Origin: Duncaniella muris
GTDB taxonomy: Bacteria > Bacteroidota > Bacteroidia > Bacteroidales > Muribaculaceae
NCBI RefSeq assembly: GCF_003024805.1
Contig: NZ_PUEC01000008.1
Coordinates: 1 to 64,000, forward strand
Length of the DNA: 64,000 nucleotides
Direction of reading: 5' to 3'
The translations under genes and the position numbers were made by a program. Below, in pieces: positions 45,943-54,644 of the stretch. Below the pieces are notes generated by a model. It saw only the letters and a list, made by a program, of their open reading frames with translations. It searched no databases and was not told where the DNA came from. Position 1 is the stretch's first letter; every line of letters begins with the position of its first letter.

Positions 45943-46500
45943 TCAGTGGCGGTATTTCCTGATAACAATGTGATTGTTCTGGGTGATGACCACGTCAACC
46001 TGCACGTCATGCGGATCGGCTTCAATCTCATCAACGAGCTGAAAATCATAGGCCACACCCACTTTGCGGGCACGGCTTCCGGCGAGAAGGCGGTCGTAAT
46101 AACCCTTGCCGCGGCCCACACGGTTGCCGCTGCGGTCATAGGCCACAGCCGGGACCACGATCATCTCCATCTCATCGACCGAAGAAGTGTCAGTCCCCGT
46201 AGGCTCCTCGATATGGAACGAACCGAGGCTCAGGCGCGATTCATCGTATGGAAGAATCTCAAGATTCACACCGTTGACGCGCGGAACATAGAAATGCTTG
46301 CGTCCGCACCACTTTCTGATAAACGCCCGCGTTGACAGTTCGTCAGGAAGCGAATGATACATCAAAATCCTGTCTGACAGCATGAATTCGGCAGTCTGTT
46401 CGAGCAGGCTGAACACCTGTTCGGCCGCCGCCTGCTTTTCCTCCTCACTCAGAAGAGTCTTGCGGGCCTTTATATTGCGCCTTATGTCATCTTTTTTCAT
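45943..46500 (-). CDS. 5-formyltetrahydrofolate cyclo-ligase
   Basis: A 185-residue enzyme of one-carbon metabolism that converts 5-formyl-THF to 5,10-methenyl-THF using ATP. N-terminal basic segment MKKDDIRRNIKARKTLLSEEE, the hydrophobic middle RILMYHSLPDELSTR, and the nucleotide-binding signature VPAVAYDRSGNRVGRGKGYYDRLL (written here in parts: VPAVAYDRSGNR and GRGKGYYDRLL) near residue 135. The length is normal. It lies 25 bp downstream of the S41 protease gene on the minus strand, so the two may be co-transcribed although functionally unrelated. Complete. Confidence 0.92.
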   Translation of the reverse strand: MKKDDIRRNIKARKTLLSEEEKQAAAEQVFSLLEQTAEFMLSDRILMYHSLPDELSTRAFIRKWCGRKHFYVPRVNGVNLEILPYDESRLSLGSFHIEEPTGTDTSSVDEMEMIVVPAVAYDRSGNRVGRGKGYYDRLLAGSRARKVGVAYDFQLVDEIEADPHDVQVDVVITQNNHIVIRKYRH

Positions 46501-46525
46501 AGTCCCGGTGGAAGCTTTAGAGAAT

Positions 46526-48148
46526 CTATTTTATCTCCTTGACCGGAAAAGCCGCCTTGCCGGAGGCGAGAGCCTCGACTCCGCTGACAACCGTCGGGTC
46601 AAGTTCGTTGAACACCTTGAAATAGCCCTCTACGCCAAGCACATTACGGACTATCATGGCTTTCAGTTGATTAACAAGCAGATCACGGGAAATGTTTATG
46701 TAGTACCAGCGGGGAGCCACACCGGCCTTCTGCGAGTAGCTGACAAAGTCCTGAAGCAGAGTGTCATCGTCAGGGAGCATGCGCAGAAGAGCAGCCACAC
46801 CGCCTGACTTTTCAAGCCTGTCGCGGTTTCGGTCGGTATAGTCGAAAGTATATTTCTGAATCAGACCGGCATTGACTACGTTGAGATAATACGACGTGAT
46901 GCCGGCAGTGTCATTCGGGACGAAAATGTCAGGCATGATGCCCCCGCCGCCATAGACGGTGCGTCCGTGCATGGTCTCGAAGGCAAGCGACTTGTCGAGC
47001 TTTATGGAATCGGCGCTGTAGAACTCGCCGTGTTCGTAGCGGTTGATGATATCGCGGTCATAATCCGTTCCCGGAGCGTAGGTCTTCTGGATGCAGCGCC
47101 CCGACGGAGTGTAGTAGCGGGCTATGGTCAGACGCAGGGCACTGCTGTCAGGCAGTTCGATCTGATTCTGAACCAGACCCTTGCCGAACGAGCGGCGGCC
47201 TATCACCAGTCCGCGGTCATTGTCCTGGATAGCACCGGCGAAGATCTCGCTCGCGCTTGCCGAGACCTCGTCGATCAGAACCACCAGCTCGGTGTTGAGC
47301 AGCGATCCGGAACCGTCGCTGAACGTAGGGCGGTCATCGGGAGCAGTCTTTCCGCGCATACTCACTATCGGCGAGCCGGCAGGCAGGAATTCATTGGCCA
47401 TCAGCACGGCGGGCTCCATGAAGCCGCCGCCGTTGCCGCGGAGGTCTATTACAAACTTCTCGGCCCCGTCGGCCATAAGGTTGACAACCGAGGTGAGAAA
47501 TTCGCTGTAGGTGTTCGACCCGAATTTATTGATCTTGACATAGCCGGTCTTCGGAGCGATCATATAGGCGGCGTCGATAGAGGTCACAGGGATGTCGCCG
47601 CGGACCACCTCGAAAGGAAGAATCTTTTTCGACGTGTGGCGTTTGATGCCGAGCTTCACCACACTCCCCTTAGGCCCGCGCAGCGAAGAGCGCACCTTGA
47701 CATCGCTCCATTTCTGCCCGGCCACAATGGTGTCGTTGATGCTCACAATCTTGTCGCCGGCAAGCAGACCGGCCTTCTCCGAGGGTCCGCCGGAAATCAC
47801 CTCAAGCACATTAATGCTGTCGTTGAGCAGATTGAACGATATGCCGATGCCTGAAAACGAGCCGCTCAGCTCCTCGTTGACGTTCTGAAGATCCGAGGCG
47901 GGGATATAGACCGAGTGGGGGTCGAGATGCGAGAGCAACCCGGCAAACGAAGCCTCAAGCAGACTGTCGGGGTCAACATCGTCGACATACGAGCGGTCGA
48001 TTATTTCCAGAATCGTGTCAAGCTTGCTTCTGGAATTCCACCTTGCGGAATTATTGAAAAAAGATTTACCGATCCACATTCCGGCCACGAGAGCCACTGC
48101 AATGGCAAGCGGCATCCAGACGGATGTTTTCTTAAGACGGTTGTTCAT
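46526..48148 (-). CDS. S41-family carboxyl-terminal processing protease
   Basis: A 540-residue protease with an N-terminal signal-anchor helix (about 12-30), a PDZ domain (about 80-165; SGIGISFNLLNDSINVLEV and AGLLAGDKIVSIND) and the S41 catalytic core. The serine is in VVLIDEVSASASEIFAGAIQD (quoted in parts: LIDEVSASAS, EIFAGAIQD) and the lysine in GRRSFGKGLVQ. It cleaves periplasmic proteins at their C-terminus. The C-terminal extension of about 150 residues is typical of Bacteroidota Ctp proteins. A copy of the AGAGGT element lies about 80 bp upstream. The gene is complete. Confidence 0.92.
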   Translation of the reverse strand: MNNRLKKTSVWMPLAIAVALVAGMWIGKSFFNNSARWNSRSKLDTILEIIDRSYVDDVDPDSLLEASFAGLLSHLDPHSVYIPASDLQNVNEELSGSFSGIGISFNLLNDSINVLEVISGGPSEKAGLLAGDKIVSINDTIVAGQKWSDVKVRSSLRGPKGSVVKLGIKRHTSKKILPFEVVRGDIPVTSIDAAYMIAPKTGYVKINKFGSNTYSEFLTSVVNLMADGAEKFVIDLRGNGGGFMEPAVLMANEFLPAGSPIVSMRGKTAPDDRPTFSDGSGSLLNTELVVLIDEVSASASEIFAGAIQDNDRGLVIGRRSFGKGLVQNQIELPDSSALRLTIARYYTPSGRCIQKTYAPGTDYDRDIINRYEHGEFYSADSIKLDKSLAFETMHGRTVYGGGGIMPDIFVPNDTAGITSYYLNVVNAGLIQKYTFDYTDRNRDRLEKSGGVAALLRMLPDDDTLLQDFVSYSQKAGVAPRWYYINISRDLLVNQLKAMIVRNVLGVEGYFKVFNELDPTVVSGVEALASGKAAFPVKEIK

Positions 48149-48225
48149 AGAAGGTTTTTACAAAAAAATTAGCTTTTTGATGTTTTTATCTTATCAGAGA
48201 CAATGTAATAATGTACGAATAGCAA

Positions 48226-48259
48226 TAAGAGGTTGTCAAAAAAACAACGGCCTCTAAGT
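48226..48259 (-). repeat. AGAGGT-type palindromic element
   Basis: TAAGAGGTTGT and ACAACGGCCTCTA face each other across a run of A. On the minus strand it reads TTAGAGGCCGTTG, seven T, GACAACCTCTTA. It lies between the dCMP deaminase stop and the S41 protease start and is followed by TTGC, as at namZ. Confidence 0.55.
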
Positions 48260-48282
48260 ATGGGCCGGCGTGGAGCAGGCGG

Positions 48283-48753
48283 CTAATTACTATAAACGCC
48301 GTCAGTCTCGCAGGCATCCGATATATGGCAGCATTCCACCCCTGCACGGCGCAGCAGATCTATGCCGTCGGTGATGCGGTAGAGTTCGTTGAACACCACC
48401 CTCTTTATTCCGGCCTGGATGATCAGCTTCGCGCAGTCCAGACAGGGAGAAGCGGTAACATAGAGCGTCGAACCCTCGGCAGAGTTGTTTGAGCGGGCCA
48501 CCTTGGTGATGGCATTGGCTTCGGCGTGGAGCACATAGGTCTTGGTCTGACCGCTCTCGTCCTCGCAGACATTCTCGAAGCCTGCCGGAGTTCCGTTGAA
48601 CCCGTCGGAAATAATAGTGCGCCCCTTAACCATCAGCGCCCCGACTTTCCGCCGTTCGCAATAGGAATTCTCGGCCCATATGCGGGCCATGCGCAGATAG
48701 CGTCTGTCGAGCAGCTCCTGCTTGCCGTTATGTTCCTTGCCGTCATGTTCCAT
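48283..48753 (-). CDS. deoxycytidylate (dCMP) deaminase family protein
   Basis: A 156-residue zinc deaminase. The catalytic HAEANAI (His and Glu) is near residue 86 and the zinc cysteines are in SPCLDCAKLII near residue 113. The N-terminal DRRYLRMARIWAENSYCERRKVGALMV (in parts: RYLRMARIWAENSYC, RRKVGALMVK) is typical of ComEB-like dCMP deaminases, which make dUMP for thymidylate synthesis. The length is normal. It reads towards the S41 protease with 134 bp between them. Cytosine or riboflavin-type deaminases are less likely by pattern. Confidence 0.9.
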   Translation of the reverse strand: MEHDGKEHNGKQELLDRRYLRMARIWAENSYCERRKVGALMVKGRTIISDGFNGTPAGFENVCEDESGQTKTYVLHAEANAITKVARSNNSAEGSTLYVTASPCLDCAKLIIQAGIKRVVFNELYRITDGIDLLRRAGVECCHISDACETDGVYSN

Positions 48754-48985
48754 AATCGGTCGATTTATTCAGTGCAAAGATAGTGAGAATAATTCTATTA
48801 AATCACATTTCATCGCAAAATATAACACATCCGTCCCAAAAATGTGCACAAAACATAGCCACGTAATCCTTTAAACGGTCAGATCATCGCTTAAAAGCAA
48901 ACGATGCCAGGATTTGTCAGACAGATCTTTTTTTGCAAAGGGTTATGTAATTATCGCGGTGGCCGGGGGCGTTGGCGGGGAAAGA

Positions 48986-49016
48986 TTGCCTATGTGCGGG
49001 AAATTGATTACTTTTG
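48986..49016 (+). promoter_or_regulatory. promoter of the META lipoprotein gene
   Basis: TTGC (48986-48989), 19 bp, TACTTTTG (49009-49016). The leader to 49177 is about 150 nt and could fold: CAGGCGC-N4-GCGTCTG (49032-49049) and TCGGGGTTT...AAAACCCGA (49082-49115). The gap 48754-48985 shows nothing else. Confidence 0.6.
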
Positions 49017-49176
49017 TGGTGTAGTTAGATCAGGCGCGGTGGCGTCTGACTGTTGTCAATTCTTCACGGAGGGCGCACAAAGTCGGGGTTTCGGATGTTT
49101 AATCTCTAAAACCCGATGGGCTCCCGAAGTTGTAGCCGGAGTTCCCGAACGTCCTTCCGAAATTAAAAAAACATAT

Positions 49177-50070
49177 ATGATTATGAAATCTGTTTCTCTG
49201 TTAGCAACCGCCATTTCAGCAACTTTGCTTATGTCAGGCTGCAATGTATTCAAAAAAAACGGCACTACCGTGGATAGCGAAAACGCAAACGTAAAGACTA
49301 CTACCGTAACCGGACAGCCGAAACCGGCATCTGCCGAAACTCTGATCGAGCCTCTGCTCGGAAGCTGGTCTGTCACCACTATCAACGGCGAGGAGGTGAA
49401 GGTCAACGGCGACAATCATCCCGAAGTGACTTTCAAGGCTATCCCTGAAGCGAAGACCGCCATTCTGGTGATCGGCTTCAACGGCTGCAATTATCTCAAC
49501 GGTTCATGGATTGTCAAAGGCACGAAGCTCAATCCCAACGGCGAGTTTATCACCTCGCTCAAAGCTTGTCCGGACGCGCCTTATGAATTCGCTTTCAACC
49601 AGGCTATCAACCAGGTGGCTTCCTACAGTGTGATCGACAACAACTCCATCTCGCTCAATTCCGAATCAGGCACGGCTCTCATGACTCTGCGCAAGCGCAA
49701 TCTATCGTTCCTCAACGGCGCATGGCAGGTGACTACCATCAAGGGTACTCCGGTTCCTGCCTCGACAGCCATCAAGGTGGTGATCGATATTGACGAATGC
49801 AAAATCCACGGCAATGCCGGCTGCAACATTCTCAACGGCACCGTGGTCATCAACCTCGACAAGGGCGACGGCATAGAGTTCAAGGATCTCGCCACCACCC
49901 GCATGACCTGCCCTGACATTGCCACCGAACAGTCATTCCTCGTGGCTCTCGAAGAGGTGGCCACATGCACTGAAGGTGCCTCTGCCGACCAGGCTATCAT
50001 GAAGGATTCCGACGGAATGCCGATGCTGACCCTTATCCGCATCTCTCCCGACCAGCTCAATGAAGAATAG
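49177..50070 (+). CDS. META-domain (HslJ-like) lipoprotein with two domains
   Basis: A 297-residue lipoprotein (LMSGCNVF, cysteine near residue 20) with two META domains in tandem: GSWSVTTINGEEV to about residue 170 and GAWQVTTIKGTPV to the end. Each has a cysteine-containing FNGCNYLNG or NAGCNILNG strand and a late S.A..T..T or TTRMTCPD stretch. META proteins are surface or periplasmic and of unclear function; HslJ is linked to novobiocin resistance. A longer frame from 48904 would pass through the promoter and lacks a signal peptide, so I choose 49177 (49183 is also possible). It ends 7 bp before the M24 peptidase start. Confidence 0.8.
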   Translation: MIMKSVSLLATAISATLLMSGCNVFKKNGTTVDSENANVKTTTVTGQPKPASAETLIEPLLGSWSVTTINGEEVKVNGDNHPEVTFKAIPEAKTAILVIGFNGCNYLNGSWIVKGTKLNPNGEFITSLKACPDAPYEFAFNQAINQVASYSVIDNNSISLNSESGTALMTLRKRNLSFLNGAWQVTTIKGTPVPASTAIKVVIDIDECKIHGNAGCNILNGTVVINLDKGDGIEFKDLATTRMTCPDIATEQSFLVALEEVATCTEGASADQAIMKDSDGMPMLTLIRISPDQLNEE

Positions 50071-50077
50071 TCCGATA

Positions 50078-51268
50078 ATGAAACCCATAGACATCAGCCA
50101 TCTGCTGCTCCTCACTCCCGAAGAGCAGCAGATGCGCATTGACAGGGTCAGGGCCCGGATGGCTGCCGATCAGCTTCCGGCCATGCTGATTTCTGACAAT
50201 GCCAACAAATATTATCTGACCGGACGTGTCTACGCCGGATACATCTATCTGCCTCTGGAAGGTCCGGTCATCTATTTTGTGCGCCGGCCGGTGGAACTCG
50301 AAGGCGACGGTGTGGTCTATATCCGCAAGCCTGAAGAGATAGGCCAGACTGTGGGGCTGAACGTTCCCGAAGCCATAGGCCTCGAACTGGATGTGCTCCC
50401 CTACTCTACGGCCATGCGCCTGAAGAGCGTCTTTCCGCAGAGCGAGCTTAAAAACGCCTCTGCGGTCATGCGCCAGGCCCGCGCGGTGAAGACTGCCGGT
50501 GAGATCGACATGATACGCCGCTCAGGAGTGAAGCATGTCCATGTCTACAGCCGCATCCCTCATCTCTATCAGCCGGGCATGAACGATCTTGAGCTTCAGG
50601 TGGAGATCGAGAAACTCAGCCGTCTGGAAGGTTGCCTCGGCCAGTTCCGCATCAGTGGAGACTCGATGGAGCTTTATATGGGCAACGTGCTTGTGGGCGA
50701 CAATGCCGACTTCCCCTCGCCCTACGATTTCGCAATGGGCGGCCAGGGCATGGATCCCTCGCTGCCGGTGGGTGCCAACGGCAACACCATCAAGCCGGGC
50801 AATACGGTGATGGTCGACATGAACGGCAATTTTGACGGCTACATGACTGACATGACCCGTGTATTCGCCCTTGGCAATGTCGATCCGCTGGCTCTCAAGG
50901 CCCATCAGTGTTCAATCGACATCCACCGCGAGCTCTGCGCCATGATGCGTCCGGGAGCCGAGGCCAAGGCGCTCTATGCCAAGGCCGAGGAGATGGTCAG
51001 AGAGTGCGGCCTGCACCCCTACTTCATGGGCCACCGCCAGCATGCAGGCTTCATAGGCCACGGCATCGGCATAGAGATCAACGAGCTTCCGGTGATCGCT
51101 CCCCGCTCGCGCGACATCATCGCCGCAGGCAATGTGATAGCCCTCGAACCGAAATTCGTGATTCCGGGCACAGGTGCCGTAGGCATCGAGAATACCTATG
51201 CCGTCAATGACGATGGCATTGAATGCCTGACCCCGGCCCCTGAGGAGATTTCCTATTTCGACGTCTGA
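50078..51268 (+). CDS. M24-family Xaa-Pro aminopeptidase-like protein
   Basis: A 396-residue protein. The N-terminal creatinase-type domain (about 15-135; LPAMLISDNANKYYLTGR) precedes the pita-bread M24 domain with metal-ligand stretches VMVDMNGNFDGYMTDMTRVF, GHGIGIEINELP and ALEPKFVIPG, and the final IENTYAVNDDG. The ligands Asp, Asp, His, Glu, Glu appear present, so it is probably an active metallopeptidase removing N-terminal residues before proline. The ATG at 50060 overlaps the META stop, while that at 50078 follows it by 7 bp and begins the conserved part. It belongs with the META gene in one transcript. Confidence 0.87.
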   Translation: MKPIDISHLLLLTPEEQQMRIDRVRARMAADQLPAMLISDNANKYYLTGRVYAGYIYLPLEGPVIYFVRRPVELEGDGVVYIRKPEEIGQTVGLNVPEAIGLELDVLPYSTAMRLKSVFPQSELKNASAVMRQARAVKTAGEIDMIRRSGVKHVHVYSRIPHLYQPGMNDLELQVEIEKLSRLEGCLGQFRISGDSMELYMGNVLVGDNADFPSPYDFAMGGQGMDPSLPVGANGNTIKPGNTVMVDMNGNFDGYMTDMTRVFALGNVDPLALKAHQCSIDIHRELCAMMRPGAEAKALYAKAEEMVRECGLHPYFMGHRQHAGFIGHGIGIEINELPVIAPRSRDIIAAGNVIALEPKFVIPGTGAVGIENTYAVNDDGIECLTPAPEEISYFDV

Positions 51269-51318
51269 CCGACAGGCCGCCACACTCCCCTCCCACTCAC
51301 CACAGCCAACACCTGAAA

Positions 51319-52773
51319 ATGCAATCTTTAGAAGATATAGTAAAAAAAATCGACCTCCCGCTCTTCCACTCCATCGGCGAGGCAGCCGACTCGATCAGCC
51401 GCCCCTGCTATGCCGTGGGGGGATGCGTGCGCGATCTGTTTCTTGACCGCCCGTCAAAGGATTTCGACTTCGTGACCGTGGGCAGCGGCATCGAACTGGC
51501 CGAGATAGTGGCCTCGCGCCTCGGCCGGGGCACACACCTCAACGTGTTCCGCAACTTCGGCACCGCGCAGGTCAAGCGCCACGACACGGAACTCGAATTC
51601 GTAGGCGCACGCCGCGAAAGCTATGACCGCAACTCGCGCAAGCCGGTGGTCGAGGACGGCACTCTCGAAGAAGACCTCTCGCGCCGCGACTTCACCGTCA
51701 ACGCTTTGGCTCTGTGTGTCAACCGCAACGGCTTCGGGCAGCTCGTGGATCTCTTCGACGGACTGGCCGACATGGAGCGCCGTATTCTGCGCACTCCGCT
51801 CGATCCCGATGTCACTTTCAGCGACGATCCTCTGCGCATGATGCGGGCCATCCGCTTCGCCACTCAGCTCGATTTCACCATCCTGCCTGAGACCTTCGAG
51901 GCCATACGCCGCAATGCCGAGCGCATACGCATCATCTCAAAAGAGCGCATTGTCGACGAGCTGATGAAGATCATGCACTCCCGCCGCCCGTCAACCGGCT
52001 GGGATCTGCTGCTGAAATCAGGTCTGCTTGCCATCATCTTCCCCGAGCTGGCCGCCATGAAGGGGGTGGACGTGGTCAACGGACGCGGCCACAAGGACAA
52101 TTTCTACCACACTATGGCCGTGCTCGACAACGTGGCCGAGAAGAGCGACGACGTGTGGTTGCGCTGGGGAGCGCTTATGCATGACATAGCCAAGCCCGTC
52201 ACCAAGCGCTGGGACGAAAAAATAGGCTGGACCTTCCACAACCACAATTTCATCGGTGCCAAGATGGTGCCGCGCATTTTCCGCCGCATGAGGCTCCCGC
52301 AGGATTCAAAGATGAAATATGTGGCCAAACTCGTAGAGCTCCACATGCGCCCCATAGCACTGGTGGAGGACGAGGTCACGGATTCGGCTGTGCGCCGTCT
52401 GATCCACGACGCGGGCGATGACATTGAAGATCTGATGACTCTCTGCGAGGCCGACATCACCTCCAAGAATCAGGAAAAAGTGCGCCGGATTCTCGACAAT
52501 TTCGCGCTTGTGCGCCGCAAGATGGTAGACCTCAACGAGCGTGACCACATCCGCAACTTCAAGCCGCCGGTCGACGGCACCGAGATCATGGAGACTTTCG
52601 GCATTTCAGGCGGTCCGGTAGTAGGCCAGATCAAGAGTGCCATCAAAAATGCGGTGCTTGACGGCGTGATCCACAACGACCACGGGGAAGCCCGCGAACT
52701 GATGCTGCGCCTGGCCGCCGAGCAGGGCCTCTATCCGGTCAGCGGCGCCAAGGAACAAGAGGGTGTTTCATAA
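51319..52773 (+). CDS. cca: tRNA nucleotidyltransferase / poly(A) polymerase family, with HD domain
   Basis: A 484-residue protein. The class II nucleotidyltransferase head has YAVGGCVRDLFLDRPSKDFDFV (in parts: AVGGCVRDLFL, KDFDFVTVG), RRDFTVNALAL and the neck FSDDPLRMMRAIRFATQL. The HD domain follows at about 255-400 (FYHTMAVLDNVAEKS, LMHDIAKP, HNFIGAKMVPRI). It adds or repairs CCA on tRNA 3' ends; neither tRNA gene in this window encodes CCA, so such an enzyme is needed. It is 50 bp after the M24 gene. The C-terminus overlaps a short AAGAGGGTGTTTC motif. Confidence 0.9.
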   Translation: MQSLEDIVKKIDLPLFHSIGEAADSISRPCYAVGGCVRDLFLDRPSKDFDFVTVGSGIELAEIVASRLGRGTHLNVFRNFGTAQVKRHDTELEFVGARRESYDRNSRKPVVEDGTLEEDLSRRDFTVNALALCVNRNGFGQLVDLFDGLADMERRILRTPLDPDVTFSDDPLRMMRAIRFATQLDFTILPETFEAIRRNAERIRIISKERIVDELMKIMHSRRPSTGWDLLLKSGLLAIIFPELAAMKGVDVVNGRGHKDNFYHTMAVLDNVAEKSDDVWLRWGALMHDIAKPVTKRWDEKIGWTFHNHNFIGAKMVPRIFRRMRLPQDSKMKYVAKLVELHMRPIALVEDEVTDSAVRRLIHDAGDDIEDLMTLCEADITSKNQEKVRRILDNFALVRRKMVDLNERDHIRNFKPPVDGTEIMETFGISGGPVVGQIKSAIKNAVLDGVIHNDHGEARELMLRLAAEQGLYPVSGAKEQEGVS

Positions 52774-52832
52774 CAAGAGTTACACCCCCCAAAAAAATTT
52801 CAGAGTTTCTTTAATTAGAGAGAGAGTTACTT

Positions 52833-53168
52833 ATGTACTATATCACCAAGCGATTCGAACTTGCAGGCTGCCACCGCCTCGAACTGTCATATGAAAGCAA
52901 ATGCAGCCGCCTGCACGGCCACAACTGGATTGTGACCGTCCACTGCCGCTCACGCCAGCTCAACGCCGACGGTATGGTGGCCGATTTCAGCCACATCAAG
53001 GAGCACATCACCTCTTATCTCGACCACGGCAATTTCAACGAACTTCTCCCCTTCAACCCCACGGCCGAGAACATTGCCCGCTGGATCTGCGAGCAGATTC
53101 CCCACTGCTACCGCGTGGACGTGCAGGAAAGCGAGGGCAACGTGGCAAGCTACGAGACTGACGAATAA
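52833..53168 (+). CDS. queD: 6-carboxytetrahydropterin synthase QueD
   Basis: A 111-residue pterin enzyme in queuosine biosynthesis. Zinc ligands are in GCHRLELS (His) and LHGHNW (two His); the catalytic pattern continues with GMVADFSHIKEHI, YLDHGNFNEL, PTAENIARWI and the C-terminal ESEGNVASYE. Typical length. It precedes queE by 43 bp, and both act in the path from GTP to 7-carboxy-7-deazaguanine. A hairpin GGGTGT/ACACCC lies upstream at 52762-52787, but it does not match a preQ1 riboswitch that I know. Confidence 0.93.
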   Translation: MYYITKRFELAGCHRLELSYESKCSRLHGHNWIVTVHCRSRQLNADGMVADFSHIKEHITSYLDHGNFNELLPFNPTAENIARWICEQIPHCYRVDVQESEGNVASYETDE

Positions 53169-53211
53169 TCCATTCCCCCACCAACACTCCCCCCACCACT
53201 ACTCCTTTTTT

Positions 53212-53793
53212 ATGAGCTACCGTATAAACGAGATTTTCTATTCGCTTCAGGGCGAGGGCTACTTCACGGGCACTCCCGCGGTGTTTCTGCGCATGAGCGG
53301 CTGCAATCTGAAATGCGGCTTCTGCGACACCCGCCACGAGGAACACACTCTGATGAGTCCCGCGCAGATTGTAGAGGCAATCGGGCAATATCCCACACGC
53401 CACATAATCATCACCGGAGGCGAACCCTCGCTGCAACTCGATCAGATGCTGGTCGATCTGCTCCATGACGAGGGCTGGTTCATACAGATCGAGACCAACG
53501 GCACCAATCCTCTGCCCGAAGGGATTGACTGGGTGACTTGTTCGCCGAAGCAGGGCCCTGGGGGTGAGATAGCCGTGCGCCTGCGCAACATCGACGAACT
53601 CAAAGTGGTCTACGAAGGTCAGGATGTCGAGTCCATAGCCAACTCGCTTCCGGCCATGCACTATTTCCTACAGCCCTGCAGCTCACCTCGCTACGACGGC
53701 GGTTCGAACACGGCTGCAACCGTCAGCTACATCCTCGCCAACCCCCACTGGCGCCTCTCCCTTCAGACCCACAAACTGATCGACATACAGTAG
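53212..53793 (+). CDS. queE: 7-carboxy-7-deazaguanine synthase QueE
   Basis: A 193-residue radical SAM enzyme that converts 6-carboxytetrahydropterin to CDG. The cluster motif is CNLKCGFCD near residue 32, preceded by EIFYSLQGEGYFTGTPAVFLR (in parts: FYSLQGEGYFTG, PAVFLRMSG). Later motifs are IIITGGEPSLQLD, IQIETNGT and TCSPKQGPG. The start at 53212 is chosen because the longer frame from 53074 lies inside queD and is low-complexity. The small size fits the shorter QueE type of this phylum. It works with queD just upstream. Confidence 0.93.
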   Translation: MSYRINEIFYSLQGEGYFTGTPAVFLRMSGCNLKCGFCDTRHEEHTLMSPAQIVEAIGQYPTRHIIITGGEPSLQLDQMLVDLLHDEGWFIQIETNGTNPLPEGIDWVTCSPKQGPGGEIAVRLRNIDELKVVYEGQDVESIANSLPAMHYFLQPCSSPRYDGGSNTAATVSYILANPHWRLSLQTHKLIDIQ

Positions 53794-54048
53794 GCAGCTT
53801 TATAATCGGAGCGTTACGTCAGGATTGATCGCCTTGACAAGATCGATACAACGACTTTTAAGAGTCGTGTTTACTTTTGATTTATGTTAAGATTTAGAGA
53901 ATATTTTCGAGTCAATTTTTAGATTTTGTGAAAGAGTTATGGGGTTCCATAATGACTGAACTAAAGCTTAAAATTGGTCGAAAAAAGCTATAAAGATTTC
54001 ATAAAGTTAAATCTAAGAATTCAAAATATTTTAATTATTAGCATTCCA
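53794..54048. other. AT-rich gap after queE
   Basis: This stretch is much richer in A/T than its neighbours. ACGACT/AGTCGT (53851-53868) could end the queE transcript, and TACTTTTG at 53872-53879 looks like a -7 box. On the minus strand 53879 to 53802 reads SKVNTTLKSRCIDLVKAINP and then DVTLRL with a stop, possibly the tail of a lost gene. I cannot identify it. Confidence 0.3.
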
Positions 54049-54480
54049 TCCGGGGCGGTAAATCGGTGTCCTCGTCCGGACACCACATGCTGGAGGGGAT
54101 CGCAAACCCGTGACACCTGCGCGCTGTGCGCTGCGGTGTCACGGGCTACGAGTAAACCGATGTCCTGACGGACATCACCATCCGGTCTCAGCACGCGCAG
54201 CGTGACCTGGACAGATCCAAAGGCAGCGCCAAACCCGGCAGGCAGGGTCCGGATGGTCACACAAGCAACGGAGGACGGCGGCAAGGCGGGGGACGGACGG
54301 TCACACAGGCAACGGAGGACGGCGGCAAGGCGGGGGACGGACGGGCAGCGGGCAGCGGGTGTCCGCCAGGACACCGGTTTACTCGTAGCCCCCGACACCG
54401 CAGCGCTTTGCGCACAGGTGTCGGGGGGATACATTCAAACAAATGTGGTGTCCGGCAGGACACCGATTTACCGTTCCGAA
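54049..54480. repeat. repeat block C: palindromic composites with a 44-bp tandem duplication
   Basis: The forward copy starts at a small hairpin near 54066-54084, then a long perfect stem CCCGTGACACC (54107-54117) with GGTGTCACGGG (54135-54145), then GATGTCC/GGACATC. A 44-bp unit is repeated at 54255-54298 and 54299-54342, with a partial third at about 54513. The reverse copy has a small hairpin near 54359-54374, long perfect arms CCCCCGACACC (54389-54399) and GGTGTCGGGGG (54417-54427), and a last small hairpin ending in GATTTACCG. No gene is encoded. Confidence 0.8.
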
Positions 54481-54597
54481 TGGACCCGCAGATGACGGGT
54501 GCCCGCAAGACGAGGCCCGGATGGTCCAGCAAGCAACGGGGGACTATGTTTTTTGCCCTCTCCCGCATTATCGCACTAAAACGGGGACGGTGGTGAT

Positions 54598-54605
54598 TAT
54601 CTTTG
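54598..54605 (+). promoter_or_regulatory. -7 element of the hypothetical gene
   Basis: TATCTTTG fits TAnnTTTG, 39 bp before the ATG at 54645. Confidence 0.55.
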
Positions 54606-54644
54606 CAGTAATAATACAAACGAAAAGTCAAAATTTACTGCGCT

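Noticed and set aside
46967-47854. A 295-codon plus-strand frame
   Set aside because: Shadow of the S41 protease, without start context or domain.
48904-49176. N-terminal extension of the META lipoprotein
   Set aside because: It would begin upstream of the -7 box, gives a cysteine- and arginine-rich stretch, and displaces the signal peptide from the N-terminus.
52757-52832. preQ1 riboswitch before queD
   Set aside because: A GGGTGT/ACACCC hairpin with A-rich tail exists, but the conserved loop and pairing of preQ1 riboswitches are missing, and part of it lies in the end of the cca gene.
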